64,000 bases of DNA from DASUPK01 sp963800285 (GCA_963800285.1 CAWDAL010000013.1:62001-126000); one strand, 5' to 3'; positions 51,523 to 60,986 are shown, counted from the stretch's first letter. Notes: a model not told the origin generated them from the sequence alone. Program-made: numbers and translations.

Positions 51523-52595
51523 TGAAGATCGGGATCGTCGGGATGCCCAATGCGGGCAAGTCGACGCTGTTCAACGCGCTCACCGCGGCCCGGGCAGAGA
51601 CCGGGGACTATCCGTTCACCACCGTCGAGCCGAACGTCGCCGTGGTCGGCGTCCCCGACGAGCGGCTGGACCGGATCGCGGAGATGCTCGGCGCCTCGGA
51701 GACGGTCCACGAGACCATCGACTTCCACGACATCGCGGGCTTGGTCAAGGGCGCCTCGCAGGGCGAGGGGCTCGGCAACCAGTTCCTCGCCTCGATCCGC
51801 GAGACGGACGCGATCTGCCACGTGATCCGGGCGCACGGCTCCGCCGCCGTGGCCCATCCCGAGGGCCGCGTCGACCCGGTGGCCGACGCCGAGCTGATCG
51901 AGGCCGAGCTGCTCGCCGCCGACCTGGAGAGCGCCGAGCGCCGCCTCGAGCGGGTCACGAAGCAGGCACGCGGCGGCGAGAAGGAAGCGATCGCGGAGCG
52001 CGACTGGCTCGAGCGGGTGGTCGAGGCTCTCGGCTCCGGCCGGCCCGTCCGCGAGGTGGCCCTGCCGGAGACCGCTCCAGACGCGTTGCGCAACCTCTCG
52101 CCGCTGACCGGCAAGCCGACCCTGTACGTCGTCAACGTCGACGAGGGCGAGACCGAGTGCCCGTCCGACCTGCTCGCCCATGCCACCGAAATGGACGCCG
52201 GCGTCGTCGTGATCTCCGCCAGGGTCGAGTCTGAGCTGCGCGAGCTCGAGGAGGACGAAGCTGCCGAGATGCGATCGGAGCTCGGCGTCGAGGGCTCCGG
52301 CTTGGAGCGCCTGATCCGCGCCGCCTTCGAGCTGCTCGAGCTGGAGAGCTTCTTCACCGCCGACACCGACAAGCCGGCTCAGGCGCACACGCTGAAACGC
52401 GGCGGCACCGCATGGGACGCGGCCGGCCGCGTGCACGGCGACATCCAGAAGGCGTTCGTCCGCGCGGAGGTGATCGCCTGGGATGAGCTGCTCGACGCCG
52501 GCGGCTACGCGGCCGCCCGCGAGCGCGGCACCCTCCGGATCGAGGGCCGCGACTACGTCGTCGCCGACGGCGACGTGATCCACATCAGGACCTGA
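51522..52595 (+). CDS. ychF: Redox-regulated ATPase YchF (OBG family)
   Basis: Translation-associated ATPase of 357 aa. G1 is GMPNAGKSTLFNAL; G2/G3 region includes YPFTTVEPNVAVVGVPDERLD and IDFHDIAGLVKGASQGEGLGNQFLASIRE; the NxxE/N motif in VVNVDEGE replaces NKxD, which gives ATP preference. The C-terminal TGS domain contains AHTLKRGGTAWDAAGRVHGDIQKAFVRAEVI. It is fused to PAP2 by one overlapping base. Confidence 0.96.
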   Translation: MKIGIVGMPNAGKSTLFNALTAARAETGDYPFTTVEPNVAVVGVPDERLDRIAEMLGASETVHETIDFHDIAGLVKGASQGEGLGNQFLASIRETDAICHVIRAHGSAAVAHPEGRVDPVADAELIEAELLAADLESAERRLERVTKQARGGEKEAIAERDWLERVVEALGSGRPVREVALPETAPDALRNLSPLTGKPTLYVVNVDEGETECPSDLLAHATEMDAGVVVISARVESELRELEEDEAAEMRSELGVEGSGLERLIRAAFELLELESFFTADTDKPAQAHTLKRGGTAWDAAGRVHGDIQKAFVRAEVIAWDELLDAGGYAAARERGTLRIEGRDYVVADGDVIHIRT

Positions 52596-52644
52596 CGCCC
52601 CGGATAGGCTGCCCGGGCTGAAACTTCTACCCGGGGAGGTCTCT

Positions 52645-53166
52645 ATGCGGTTCGTCCGAAGCAGGCTCACCTTCGCCAACGTGGTCGCGCTTCTGGCGCT
52701 CTTCGTCGCGCTCGGCGGCAGCGCCTACGCGATCCATCTGGGCAAGAACGCAGTCAAGACCAAGAACATCAAGAACGGTGCGGTCAAGGAGGCAAAGCTG
52801 GCGAACGGTGCCGTGACGGAGGCAAAGCTGGCGACGGGCGCGGTCACGGCCTCCAAACTCGCCGCCGGGGTGGTCAAGACCCCGTCGGTGGTGGTTCGGG
52901 TGGACTCAAAGCCGCTGAACGACAACAGCAATGCGATCCCGGAGGCGCACTGTCAGCCCGGAGAGGTGGCCGTGGGTGGCGGCGGGCTGAGCGCGAATCA
53001 AACGTCGGACATCCAGTTCATGAGCTTGCGTCCACTGCAGGCCAGCGGCGCGAGCGCGCAGGACGGCGACATCCCCGGGGCCTTCTCGGCCAATTTCGTC
53101 AACGGCGCCGGGGGCGCCGGCAACACGACAGTGTTCGCGTACGCGCTCTGCATGAGCATGAAATAG
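52645..53166 (+). CDS. Secreted repeat protein with GAV(T/K)xAKL repeats
   Basis: A 173-aa exported protein. The signal peptide (NVVALLALFVALGGSAYA) is typical of a large paralogous family in Solirubrobacterales. Residues about 38-78 are tandem 10-residue repeats: NGAVKEAKLA, NGAVTEAKLA, TGAVTASKLA, AGVVKT, predicted to form a beta-solenoid or coiled stalk. The C-terminal domain has CQPGEVAVGGGGLSA and ends AYALCMSMK, similar to the CP...GGG...YxC modules of the secreted proteins at 40708-42615. Start ATG 52645 follows GGGGAGG. Confidence 0.78.
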   Translation: MRFVRSRLTFANVVALLALFVALGGSAYAIHLGKNAVKTKNIKNGAVKEAKLANGAVTEAKLATGAVTASKLAAGVVKTPSVVVRVDSKPLNDNSNAIPEAHCQPGEVAVGGGGLSANQTSDIQFMSLRPLQASGASAQDGDIPGAFSANFVNGAGGAGNTTVFAYALCMSMK

Positions 53167-53184
53167 CGCGACTACAGTGCCCGC

Positions 53185-53931
53185 ATGACCGCACCGCGCC
53201 CGACGGGCGAACGGCTCTGCCTGATCCACGGCAACAGCCTGCCCGAGGGCGCCGACCCGATTGAGGGTGAGCGGGTGACCATCGACGCCGGCGGCGCGCT
53301 GCCCGTGGAGGCGACCGACGGCGCGGACATCGTCGGCATCGCGCGGCACGGGTTTGACCGCTCGATCCCGGCCCACCTGGTCGACCATCGCGCCAACATC
53401 AGGGCGGCCTGCGAGCTGGGCTGCAACCGGGTCCTGGCGCTCGCCTCGGTCGGCAGCCTCGACAAGGACCTCAAGGTCGGGATGCTGAGCTGCCCGGAGG
53501 ATTTCTACGCGCCTGAGATCGCGCCCAGCTTCTACCGCGATCCGCGCGGGCACTCCGTCCCCGGCTTCGATCCGGATTGGCGCGACATCGTGATCAGCGC
53601 CTGGGCGTCTCTCACCGACACCGACCTCGAGGTGGGCGGCACCTACGCGCAGACGATCGGGCCGCGCTTCGAGACACCGGCCGAGGTGCGGGCGCTGGCC
53701 GAGGTCGCCGACATGGTCGGGATGACCGTCGCGGCGGAGGCGGTCCTGGCCGGCGAGGCGGCACTGGCCTACGCGGTGGTTTGCACCGTCGACAACCTGG
53801 CGAACGGCATCGAGGACAAGGCGCTCACGGTCGCCGAGTACCGCCGAGGCCGCGATCGGACCGCAAAGACCCTCGCGGCGGATCTCGAGTTCGTCCTGCC
53901 CGCGCTCGCCAAGGGACTGCCGGGCCGTTGA
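53185..53931 (+). CDS. MTAP/PNP-type nucleoside phosphorylase
   Basis: Purine or 5'-methylthioadenosine phosphorylase of 248 aa. Family positions include IVGIARHGFDRSIPAHLVDHRANI (phosphate and substrate loop), LALASVGSLDKDLKVGMLS, TYAQTIGPRFETPAEVRAL and VGMTVAAEAVLAGEAALAYAVVCTVDN with the terminal Asp. The next gene is an MTA/SAH-type deaminase, so it probably acts in methylthioadenosine or S-adenosylhomocysteine salvage. Its stop overlaps the next start (TTGA). Confidence 0.88.
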   Translation: MTAPRPTGERLCLIHGNSLPEGADPIEGERVTIDAGGALPVEATDGADIVGIARHGFDRSIPAHLVDHRANIRAACELGCNRVLALASVGSLDKDLKVGMLSCPEDFYAPEIAPSFYRDPRGHSVPGFDPDWRDIVISAWASLTDTDLEVGGTYAQTIGPRFETPAEVRALAEVADMVGMTVAAEAVLAGEAALAYAVVCTVDNLANGIEDKALTVAEYRRGRDRTAKTLAADLEFVLPALAKGLPGR

Positions 53932-55178
53932 GCCTCGCCGTCACCGGCGCGACGCTGGACGGCGGACTCGTCGGATTGCGAGCGGAGGATGGCCGCATCG
54001 CCGAGCTGGGCCCGGGCGTCGAGGCGAGGCCGGGCGATGAGCTGATCGATGCGGGCGGACTGCTGCTCAGCCCGCCGATGGTGAACGGCCACACTCACGC
54101 CGCGATGACCCTCTTCCGCGGCTTCGGCGACGACATGCCACTGATGGAGTGGCTGCGGACCAGGATCTGGCCGGCGGAGGCGAAGCTCGAGCCGCAGGAC
54201 GTCTACTGGGGCACGCGGCTCGCCTGTGTCGAGATGATCCGGGCGGGCACCACCAAGTTCGTCGACATGTACTGGCGTGGCGCCGAGATCGCGGCCGCGG
54301 TCGGCGACGCGGGAATCCGCGCGGTGCTCAGCAGCGTGATCATCGACGAGCTCGACCCGAAGAAGGGAGAGGCCCTTCGGCCCGAGGTCCTCGCCGTCCT
54401 GGACCGCCTGGGCGAGGCCGGTCCGCGCGTGCAGCCCAGTCTCGGCCCGCACGCGATCTACACCGTGAGCCCCGAGACGCTCCGGTGGATCGCCGAGCTA
54501 GCGGCCGAGCGGGAGCTGCCCGTCCACATCCACCTCTCCGAGACCGAGCAGGAGGTCGCCGACTGCCTCGAGGCGCACGGCAAGCGCCCCGCCCTCTACC
54601 TCGACGAGCTCGGCCTCCTCGGTCGGCGCACGGTGCTCGCCCATGGCGTCTGGCTCGACCGGCACGAACTGGATCTGATCGCCGAGCGCGGCGCAACCGT
54701 GGTCGCCAATCCGGCGGCCAACATGAAGCTCGCCGTCGGCGGGGTGTTGCCCTACCCGGCGGCCGCCGCCGCCGGCGCTGCGCTCGGCCTCGGGACGGAT
54801 GGCGTCTCCTCGAACTCCAACCTGGACTCCTTCGAGGAGGTGAAGCTGTTGGCGCTCAGCCAGAAGCACGCGAGCGGCGATCCCTCCGTACTGCCCGCGA
54901 CCGAGGCGCTCGCGATCGCGCGCGGGCTTCGCTCTCCGGTGCTGGGCGGCACACCGCTCGAGGTGGGGGCGCCCGCCGACTTCCTGCTGCTCCGTGCCTC
55001 CGATCCGGAGCTCTCGGCGGGCGACCTGGACGCGGACCTGGTCTATGCCGCCGCCGGCTCAGTCGTCGACGCCACGGTCGTCGCGGGCGAGGTGCTGATG
55101 CGGGAGCGAGAGGTCGCGGACGCCGACGAGATCGTCGCCGAGGTGCGCGCGCGGGCCCGAAGGCTCACCGGCCTATAG
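53928..55178 (+). CDS. Amidohydrolase: MTA/S-adenosylhomocysteine deaminase-like
   Basis: Metal-dependent deaminase of 416 aa in the TrzN/MtaD group. Motifs are VNGHTHAAMTLFRGFGDDMPLMEWL (HxH), VDMYWRGAEIA, HIHLSETEQEV (HxH/E), LAHGVWLDRHEL and LGTDGVSSNSNLDSFEE (terminal Asp). TTG 53928 overlaps the phosphorylase stop, indicating coupling. The pair suggests a route in which MTA or SAH is deaminated and the inosine-type product phosphorolysed, which is inference. Confidence 0.88.
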   Translation: MSLAVTGATLDGGLVGLRAEDGRIAELGPGVEARPGDELIDAGGLLLSPPMVNGHTHAAMTLFRGFGDDMPLMEWLRTRIWPAEAKLEPQDVYWGTRLACVEMIRAGTTKFVDMYWRGAEIAAAVGDAGIRAVLSSVIIDELDPKKGEALRPEVLAVLDRLGEAGPRVQPSLGPHAIYTVSPETLRWIAELAAERELPVHIHLSETEQEVADCLEAHGKRPALYLDELGLLGRRTVLAHGVWLDRHELDLIAERGATVVANPAANMKLAVGGVLPYPAAAAAGAALGLGTDGVSSNSNLDSFEEVKLLALSQKHASGDPSVLPATEALAIARGLRSPVLGGTPLEVGAPADFLLLRASDPELSAGDLDADLVYAAAGSVVDATVVAGEVLMREREVADADEIVAEVRARARRLTGL

Positions 55179-55189
55179 CGTCTCCGTCC

Positions 55190-56182
55190 GTGAGAACCGA
55201 GGCCCGTTTCCCGCCGGTCCCGGCCAAGGCCGGGCACTACGAGAGCTTCTACCTGAAGCTCGTCAAGCCCGGCGGGGGCCGCGGAGCCTGGATCCGCCAC
55301 ACAACTCACAAGCGGCCCGGTGAGGAGGCGACCTGCGCGATCTGGTTCGTTCTCTTTGACTCCTCGGCCGCCGGCCCGAGAGCGACCAAGCGGCAGTTCG
55401 GCGCCGACGAGCTCGGCAGCGGGCCCGATACCTATATCCGGATCGCCGACGCGTCGCTAACTGACGGCCGCGCCATCGGCCGGGTCGAGACCCCGGCCCT
55501 CGAGGCGAAGTGGGACCTGAACTTCGCCGACTCTCACGAGCCCTTCCACCACCTCCCTCGCGACTTCCTCTACCGCGCGAAGCTGCCGAAGACGAAGTTC
55601 CTCAGTCCGTATCCGGACGCGGTCTTCAACGGCGAGCTCGAGGTCGCCGGCGAGCGGATCGAGGTGAAGGACTGGCGCGGCATGATCGGCCACAACTGGG
55701 GGGCCGAGCACGCCGAGCGCTGGGTCTGGATCCAGGGCTCCGGCTTCGAGGGACGCTCGCCGGAGGACTACTTCGACATGGCCGTCGGCCGGATCAAGGT
55801 GGCGGGGCGGACGACCCCGTGGGTCGGGAACGCGATGTTGATGCTCGATGGCGAGGCCCACCGGCTCGGCGGCTTCGGCCACGTTCCGAGCACCGTGGTG
55901 GAGGAGTCGCCGACCGGCGCGCGCTTCGAGCTCAAGGGCAAGGGCGTCAAGGTGACGGGGAACGTCCGGGCGGCCGCCAAGGACTTCGTCGCCTGGATCT
56001 ACGCGGACCCGGTCGGCCCGGAGCACAACACGCTCAACTGCTCGATCTCGGACCTGGAGCTCGACGTGGAACTGGACGGCCGCCCCGCCCAGCGTCTCAC
56101 CGTGAAGGGCGCTGCGGCCTACGAGTTCGGCACCCGGGACACCGGCCACGGCATCCCGGTGCAGCCCTATCCGGACGGCTAG
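55190..56182 (+). CDS. Lipocalin-like hypothetical protein (CrtC/tocopherol-cyclase-like fold suspected)
   Basis: A 330-aa soluble protein without signal peptide. Patterns such as GRAIGRVETPALEAKWDLNF, WRGMIGHNWGAEHAERWVWIQGSGFEG and FGHVPSTVVEESPTGARFELKGKG resemble two-domain beta-barrels of the AttH/CrtC lipocalin type, in which a GHNWG-like loop is conserved. No catalytic claim is possible. GTG 55190 lies 11 bases after the deaminase stop, so it belongs to the nucleoside operon. Confidence 0.7.
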   Translation: MRTEARFPPVPAKAGHYESFYLKLVKPGGGRGAWIRHTTHKRPGEEATCAIWFVLFDSSAAGPRATKRQFGADELGSGPDTYIRIADASLTDGRAIGRVETPALEAKWDLNFADSHEPFHHLPRDFLYRAKLPKTKFLSPYPDAVFNGELEVAGERIEVKDWRGMIGHNWGAEHAERWVWIQGSGFEGRSPEDYFDMAVGRIKVAGRTTPWVGNAMLMLDGEAHRLGGFGHVPSTVVEESPTGARFELKGKGVKVTGNVRAAAKDFVAWIYADPVGPEHNTLNCSISDLELDVELDGRPAQRLTVKGAAAYEFGTRDTGHGIPVQPYPDG

Positions 56183-56190
56183 GCGGGCGC

Positions 56191-56973
56191 CTAGGCGAGG
56201 GCGTCGTACTCGTCGTCGGTGAGCTCGATCTCGAGCGCGCCGAGGTTCTCCCGCAGGTGCTCGATCGAGAGCGTGCCCGGGATCGGCAGGATCGCCGGCG
56301 AGCGGTGCAGCAGCCAGGCGAGCGCGATCTGCTCGGGCGAGGCATCGTGGCTCTTCGCGATCTCCGCGAGCGCCGGCGGTGCGTCGCCCTTCACCGGGTA
56401 GTAGGGGACGAAGACGATCCCGTTCTCCTCGCAGTAGTCGACGACCTCGTCGTGGCCGCGTTCGCCGACGTTGTAGTGGTTCTGCACGGCGGCGATCGGG
56501 ACCAGCTCTCTCGCCGCCTCGACCTGCTCGACGGTGACGGCCGAGATCCCGATCTTCCCGATCTTCCCGGCGTCGCGGTACTCCGCGATCGTCCCGAGGC
56601 TGTCGGCGAGCGCCGTCTCGGGATCGACGCGGTGCAGGTAATAGAGGTCGATCGTCTCGGTCCGCAGGCTCGCGAGGCTCTGCTCGATCTGAGCGCGGAG
56701 GGCCCGCGCGCTGCCCTCCTCGTAGCCGCCCTTGGTGGCGATGACGAGCCCCTCGGGCTTCGGCGAGAGCGCTTCGCCGATCGCCCGCTCGCTGTCCCCG
56801 CCGGTGTAGACGTGGGCGGTATCGATCAGTCCCAGGCCGGAGTCGACCGCCTCGCGCAGAAAGGCGTGGTTCTCGGGCGTCGAGGTGAGCCGGTTGGTCC
56901 CGAGGCCGATCCGGGCGACCTCGGCGCCGGCGAGCGCCAGCGTTCGAGGGGCGGTTGAGGGCCGGGCGGGCAC
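56191..56973 (-). CDS. Aldo/keto reductase
   Basis: NADPH-dependent oxidoreductase of 260 aa. The TIM-barrel tetrad is visible: Asp and Tyr in LIDTAHVYTGGDSERAIG, Lys in VIATKGGY, and His in LYYLHRVDPETALADS. The C-terminal cofactor segment LPIPGTLSIEHLRENLGALEIEL binds the adenosine 2'-phosphate. Convergent with the preceding gene; 36 bases separate it from the SpoIID-like gene upstream on the same strand. Confidence 0.92.
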   Translation of the reverse strand: MPARPSTAPRTLALAGAEVARIGLGTNRLTSTPENHAFLREAVDSGLGLIDTAHVYTGGDSERAIGEALSPKPEGLVIATKGGYEEGSARALRAQIEQSLASLRTETIDLYYLHRVDPETALADSLGTIAEYRDAGKIGKIGISAVTVEQVEAARELVPIAAVQNHYNVGERGHDEVVDYCEENGIVFVPYYPVKGDAPPALAEIAKSHDASPEQIALAWLLHRSPAILPIPGTLSIEHLRENLGALEIELTDDEYDALA

Positions 56974-57009
56974 GCTCTCAGGTTATGCGTCGTCTCGCCG
57001 CCTCCGAAA

Positions 57010-58134
57010 CTACTTCTTCCTGATCCGCTTGAAGCGCGCCCAGGTGTCGGGGAGGGCGAATCGCCTGGCCAGCTTGGGTCCGCTGACCTTGCGCGAACCG
57101 CGACTGCCCACGACCTTCGCCTTGACGATGCGGGGCGAGGCGCCGGCTCGCAGCACCCGGATCTTGCGAAGCTTCCCGCGCACGAGGCCGCGCAGCCGGG
57201 AGCGCATCGCGCGCGGCGAGAACTTGCGCTTCCAGCGGTGATACGGCGAGTACCAGTCGAAGGGGTCGGGGACTCCCCGGAGATAGGGGATCGGGGTGCC
57301 GCCGAAGCCCAGAGAGGAGAACTCGTTGTTCTCGGTGTGGCCGCCGGAGGTGGAGAAGAAGTAGGTCTGGGCGACCCTGCCCCGGTCGAGGACCACCTGC
57401 CCCGCCGTGGCGCCGGCTGCCGCGTTCGTGCGGGCGGTCTCCGCCCTCATGCCGCCATAGACCTGGCTGCGGGTGTCGTCGTACTGGTCGAAGAGGCCAC
57501 CGCGCGCCGTCGCGATCCCGTACGAGCGAGCAGCGATCGCCTGCGCCTCGAGCGCGTCCATCGGCCAGGACGAGGGCGACTCCTTCGCGATCACCCCGCG
57601 CACGTAGCTCTCGAGGGGAACGGCGTTCACGGCCGCGAGCCCGCCGCCGTAGATCCGGATCTCCAGCGACCCCCGGTACGGCCCCTTGCCGACGAGAGAC
57701 GCGGTGCCGCCGCCCGTGCTGAGCACGGAACCGCATCCGGCGAGCGTCCGTCCGCCCCGACGGAGTAGAACGGCGCCACCGCCCTGCTGCGCCGTGTAGA
57801 CGGTCCTCGGCGACAGCGACCGGCCGCAGGCCGAGCTCGCACGGAAGCGGACGCTCGAGACGCCGGAGCGCAGCAGCACGCGGACGGTGCGGTCGCCGGT
57901 GGCGCCGATCGTCGTGCCCGAGTAGTAGTGCCCGAGGATCTGCCTGTAGTCGTAGCCGTGCCGCGCGAACCCGTAGGCGCCCCACTGGCTCATCCCGACA
58001 CCGTGTCCGAAGCCGTGTCCCTTGACCACCCAGACCGCCTTCGCCCGGGCGCCGGGTGCGGTCAGGGCGAGCGCCAGCGCGGCCAGCGTGACGGCCGCGG
58101 TCAGGTACGAGCGGGTCAGGCGAAGGGAGGACAC
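57010..58134 (-). CDS. Secreted SpoIID/LytB-domain protein (paralogue A)
   Basis: Exported amidase-enhancer/lytic transglycosylase-like protein of 374 aa. After a signal peptide (LTAAVTLAALALALTAPGARA), the conserved start WVVKGHGFGHGVGMSQWGAYGFARHGYDY and then the SpoIID core are seen: YRGSLEIRIYGGGLAAVNAVPLESYVRGVIAKESPSSWPMDALEAQAIAARSYG, GQVVLDRGRVAQTYFFSTSGGHTENNE. This is the complete version of the tandem pair. GTG 58134 is the chosen start; another GTG at 58182 is possible. Confidence 0.88.
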   Translation of the reverse strand: MSSLRLTRSYLTAAVTLAALALALTAPGARAKAVWVVKGHGFGHGVGMSQWGAYGFARHGYDYRQILGHYYSGTTIGATGDRTVRVLLRSGVSSVRFRASSACGRSLSPRTVYTAQQGGGAVLLRRGGRTLAGCGSVLSTGGGTASLVGKGPYRGSLEIRIYGGGLAAVNAVPLESYVRGVIAKESPSSWPMDALEAQAIAARSYGIATARGGLFDQYDDTRSQVYGGMRAETARTNAAAGATAGQVVLDRGRVAQTYFFSTSGGHTENNEFSSLGFGGTPIPYLRGVPDPFDWYSPYHRWKRKFSPRAMRSRLRGLVRGKLRKIRVLRAGASPRIVKAKVVGSRGSRKVSGPKLARRFALPDTWARFKRIRKK

Positions 58135-58206
58135 GTCACCTGCAACCCGGGCCGGGCGGGGACGGTTTCGCTCGCTGCGCACCGGAGGTCAGAGAGCTGA
58201 CGCCGG

Positions 58207-59317
58207 CTACTTCTTCTTCTTGAAGAAGGCCCAGGTGTCCGGCAGCCCGAGGGCGCTCGCAAGCTGGGGGCCGTTGACGGTGGTGGTGCCGCGGCTGCCG
58301 ATCAGGTTGGCGTGCACGATGCGCGGGGAGGCGCCCCGCTGGGTGACGACGACATTGCGGAGCTTGCCGCGCAGGCCGATCCCACGAAGCGCGCCGCTGA
58401 TCCGGCCGACCGAGTACTTCCGCTTCCAGCGCTCGTAGGGCGAGCCGGCGTCGGCCTCGTAGGGATCGTCGACGCCGCGCAGGTAGGGCACCGCCGGCTG
58501 GCCGAAGCCGAGGGAGGAGAACTCGTTGTTCTCGGTGTGGCCGCCGGACGTGGAGAAGAAGAAGGTCTGGGCGACCCTGCCCTTGTAGAGCACCACCTGC
58601 AGGTGCGTGTCGCTCACCGCCTGGTCGGTCTTCGCGGTCTCGGCGCCAACGCCGCCGTAGGCCTGGCTGCGGGTGTCGTCGAAGACATCGAAGGTCCCGT
58701 GGCCGGCGGATGAGAGGACATAGGACCGAGCCGTCACCGACTGGGCCTTGAGCGCCTCGAGCGGCCAGGACGCCGGCGACTCCTTTGCGACCACCCCGCG
58801 CACGTAGTCCTCGACGTCGAGAACGTTGATCGCGTCGAGCCCGCTCGACGACCCGCGCACCTCGAGCGAGCCGCGGTAGGTGCCCTTGCCCGCGACCACG
58901 ACTGTCGGCGCGCCGGTCGCGGTCATGACCGCGCACTTCGCGATCCGCCGCCGCTTCTTGGTGCGCACCACGACCCCGCCACCCTTTCGCTTCGCCACAT
59001 AGGTCTTCTTCGGCCCGATGGCGACGCCGCAGGCCGAATTCGCGCCATGGAAGGCGACGCTCCTCACCGAGTCCCGGAGCAGCACCCGCACGGTCGTGTC
59101 GGTGGCTCGACCCGATGGTGGTGCCCGTGTAGTAGTGGGTCAGGATCTGGTCGTACTTGAACCCGTGCTTTGCGTACCCATACGCGCCGTACTGGCTCAT
59201 CCCGACGCCGTGGCCGAAGCCTGCGCCCTTGACGATCCAGACCTTGGCGGAGGCGGCCGCCGGCGCCAGCGCGCAGGCGAGGGCGACCAGAACGAAGAGT
59301 CGGATCCCCCGGTGCAT
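58207..59317 (-). CDS. Secreted SpoIID/LytB-domain protein (paralogue B), apparent frameshift
   Basis: Tandem paralogue, same layout, starting at ATG 59317 with a signal peptide (RLFVLVALACALAPAAASA) and WIVKGAGFGHGVGMSQYGAYGYAKHGFKY. After HYYTGTTIG the frame shifts: the continuation TDTTVRVLLRDSVRSVAFHGA and the whole SpoIID core (DVEDYVRGVVAKESPASWPLEALKAQSVTARSY, FFFSTSGGHTENNEFSSLGFG) lie in the next frame. Removing the base at 59110 gives TTIGRATDTTVRVLL, equal in length to TTIGATGDRTVRVLL of paralogue A. Most likely a single-base sequencing insertion. The C-terminal end PDTWAFFKKKK is shared with paralogue A. Confidence 0.82.
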
Positions 59318-59491
59318 TGACCCTGAATAACGGGTAGCGCGGCGGGAAGTTGCGGTTTGGAGCAGTTCTCCCACTGACTCTTGCCGGAACGGCCCTCGGG
59401 CCGCCCGAATGCGTGAGCTAGCTTGTGGGTAGATCCGAGGGTGCCCCGGAAGCGCAGCCGAGGAGCAACCCGACTAGTCGAGGAGAGGACG

Positions 59492-60937
59492 ATGGCGACC
59501 GAGACGATCAAAGCCACGGACCACAAGCTCTACGTCGCCGGTGAATGGATCGAGACCGACGAGTGGTCGGAGGTGAAGGCCCCCTACGACGAGACCCTGA
59601 TCGGTCGCGTGCCGAAGGGCGACGCCGCGCTCGTCGAGAAGGCAACCGCAGCGGCCGCAGGGGCCTTCGCCGAGGCCGAATTCCCCGCGCACGAACGCGC
59701 CGCGCTGCTGGACCGCGCCGCGGAGCTGGTCGGCGAGCGCGAGGACGATCTGACGATGACGATCGCCGCCGAGGCGGGCAAGCCGGTGAAGACCGCGCGC
59801 GTCGAGGCCCAGCGCTGCGTCTCCACGCTCCAGTTCTCAGCCGTTGCGGCCCGGACCCTCACCGGGCACACCGTGCCCATGGAGGCCGGCTCCCCGGGCG
59901 TCGGGAAGCTCGGCGTCGTGATCCGCGTGCCGTACGGAGTGGTCGGCGCGATCAGCCCCTTCAACTTCCCGCTCAACCTGGTCGCCCACAAGCTCGGCCC
60001 CGCGATCGCCGCCGGGAACGCGATCGTCCTGAAGCCGGCGGGGCAGACCCCGATCTCGGCGATCAAGCTGGCCGAGGTCCTCTACGACGCCGGCCTGCCG
60101 GAGAACTGGCTGCAGGTCGTCTGCGGTTCCGGCTCGGACGTCGGTAACGCGATCGTCGAGGAGGACCGCATCGGCGCGATCACCTTCACCGGCTCCGCTT
60201 CGGTCGGCTGGGGCATCCGCTCGAAGGCGCCCCACAAGAAGGTCAACCTGGAGCTCGGCTCGAACGCGCCCCTGATCGTCAACGAGGACGGCGACTGGGA
60301 GACGGCGGCGGACAAGGCGCAGCTCCATGCCTATTCGCACGCGGGGCAGAGCTGCATCTCGGTGCAGCGCGTCCTGCTCCACGAGTCGATCGCCGATCAG
60401 TTCACCGAGCGCTTCACGAAGAACGTCGAGTCCCTGGTCACCGGCGACCCGATGGACGAGAACACCGACGTCGGGCCCGTCATCTCCCGCGATGACCGCG
60501 ACCGTGTCAAGGAGTGGATCGACGAGGCCACGGCGAAGGGCGGCGAGATCCTCACCGGCGGCGAGCTCGTCGACGAGGACCGCTGCGTGGCCCCGACGGT
60601 GATCAGGAACGAGCCGAAGGAGTGCCACACCTGGAAGGACGAGATCTTCGGCCCCGTGGCCACCATCCATACCTTCAAGACCTTCGACGAGGCCCTGGAG
60701 ATGGCGAACGACTCGCGCTACGGCCTGCAGGCGGGCGTCTTCACCCGCGACGTCGGCAACGCGAAGAAGGCGGGCGAGACGCTCGAATTCGGCGGCGTGC
60801 TGATCAACGAGGTCCCGACCTTCCGCACCGACCAGATGCCCTACGGTGGCGTCAAGGACTCGGGCAACACGCGCGAGGGCCCGCACTACGCGGTGCGGGA
60901 GCTGACCGAGGAGCGTCTGGTCACCATCCAGGGCTAG
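59492..60937 (+). CDS. Aldehyde dehydrogenase
   Basis: NAD(P)-dependent aldehyde dehydrogenase of 481 aa. The core motifs are VVGAISPFNFPLNLVAHKLGPAIAAGN, FTGSASVGWGIRSKAPHKKVNLELGSNAPL (general base Glu) and YSHAGQSCISVQRVLL (catalytic Cys). The AGQSC context and the LELGS variant resemble lactaldehyde or succinate-semialdehyde dehydrogenases; the substrate is not determined. ATG 59492 has GAGGAGAGG upstream. It is not closely related to the enzyme at 42684: that one has LELGGKDP and AGQTCSG. Confidence 0.92.
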   Translation: MATETIKATDHKLYVAGEWIETDEWSEVKAPYDETLIGRVPKGDAALVEKATAAAAGAFAEAEFPAHERAALLDRAAELVGEREDDLTMTIAAEAGKPVKTARVEAQRCVSTLQFSAVAARTLTGHTVPMEAGSPGVGKLGVVIRVPYGVVGAISPFNFPLNLVAHKLGPAIAAGNAIVLKPAGQTPISAIKLAEVLYDAGLPENWLQVVCGSGSDVGNAIVEEDRIGAITFTGSASVGWGIRSKAPHKKVNLELGSNAPLIVNEDGDWETAADKAQLHAYSHAGQSCISVQRVLLHESIADQFTERFTKNVESLVTGDPMDENTDVGPVISRDDRDRVKEWIDEATAKGGEILTGGELVDEDRCVAPTVIRNEPKECHTWKDEIFGPVATIHTFKTFDEALEMANDSRYGLQAGVFTRDVGNAKKAGETLEFGGVLINEVPTFRTDQMPYGGVKDSGNTREGPHYAVRELTEERLVTIQG

Positions 60938-60986
60938 CCGGACGATCCATACACGTCCCGGGCCGGTTCCCGTAGGCTGGGGGCGG

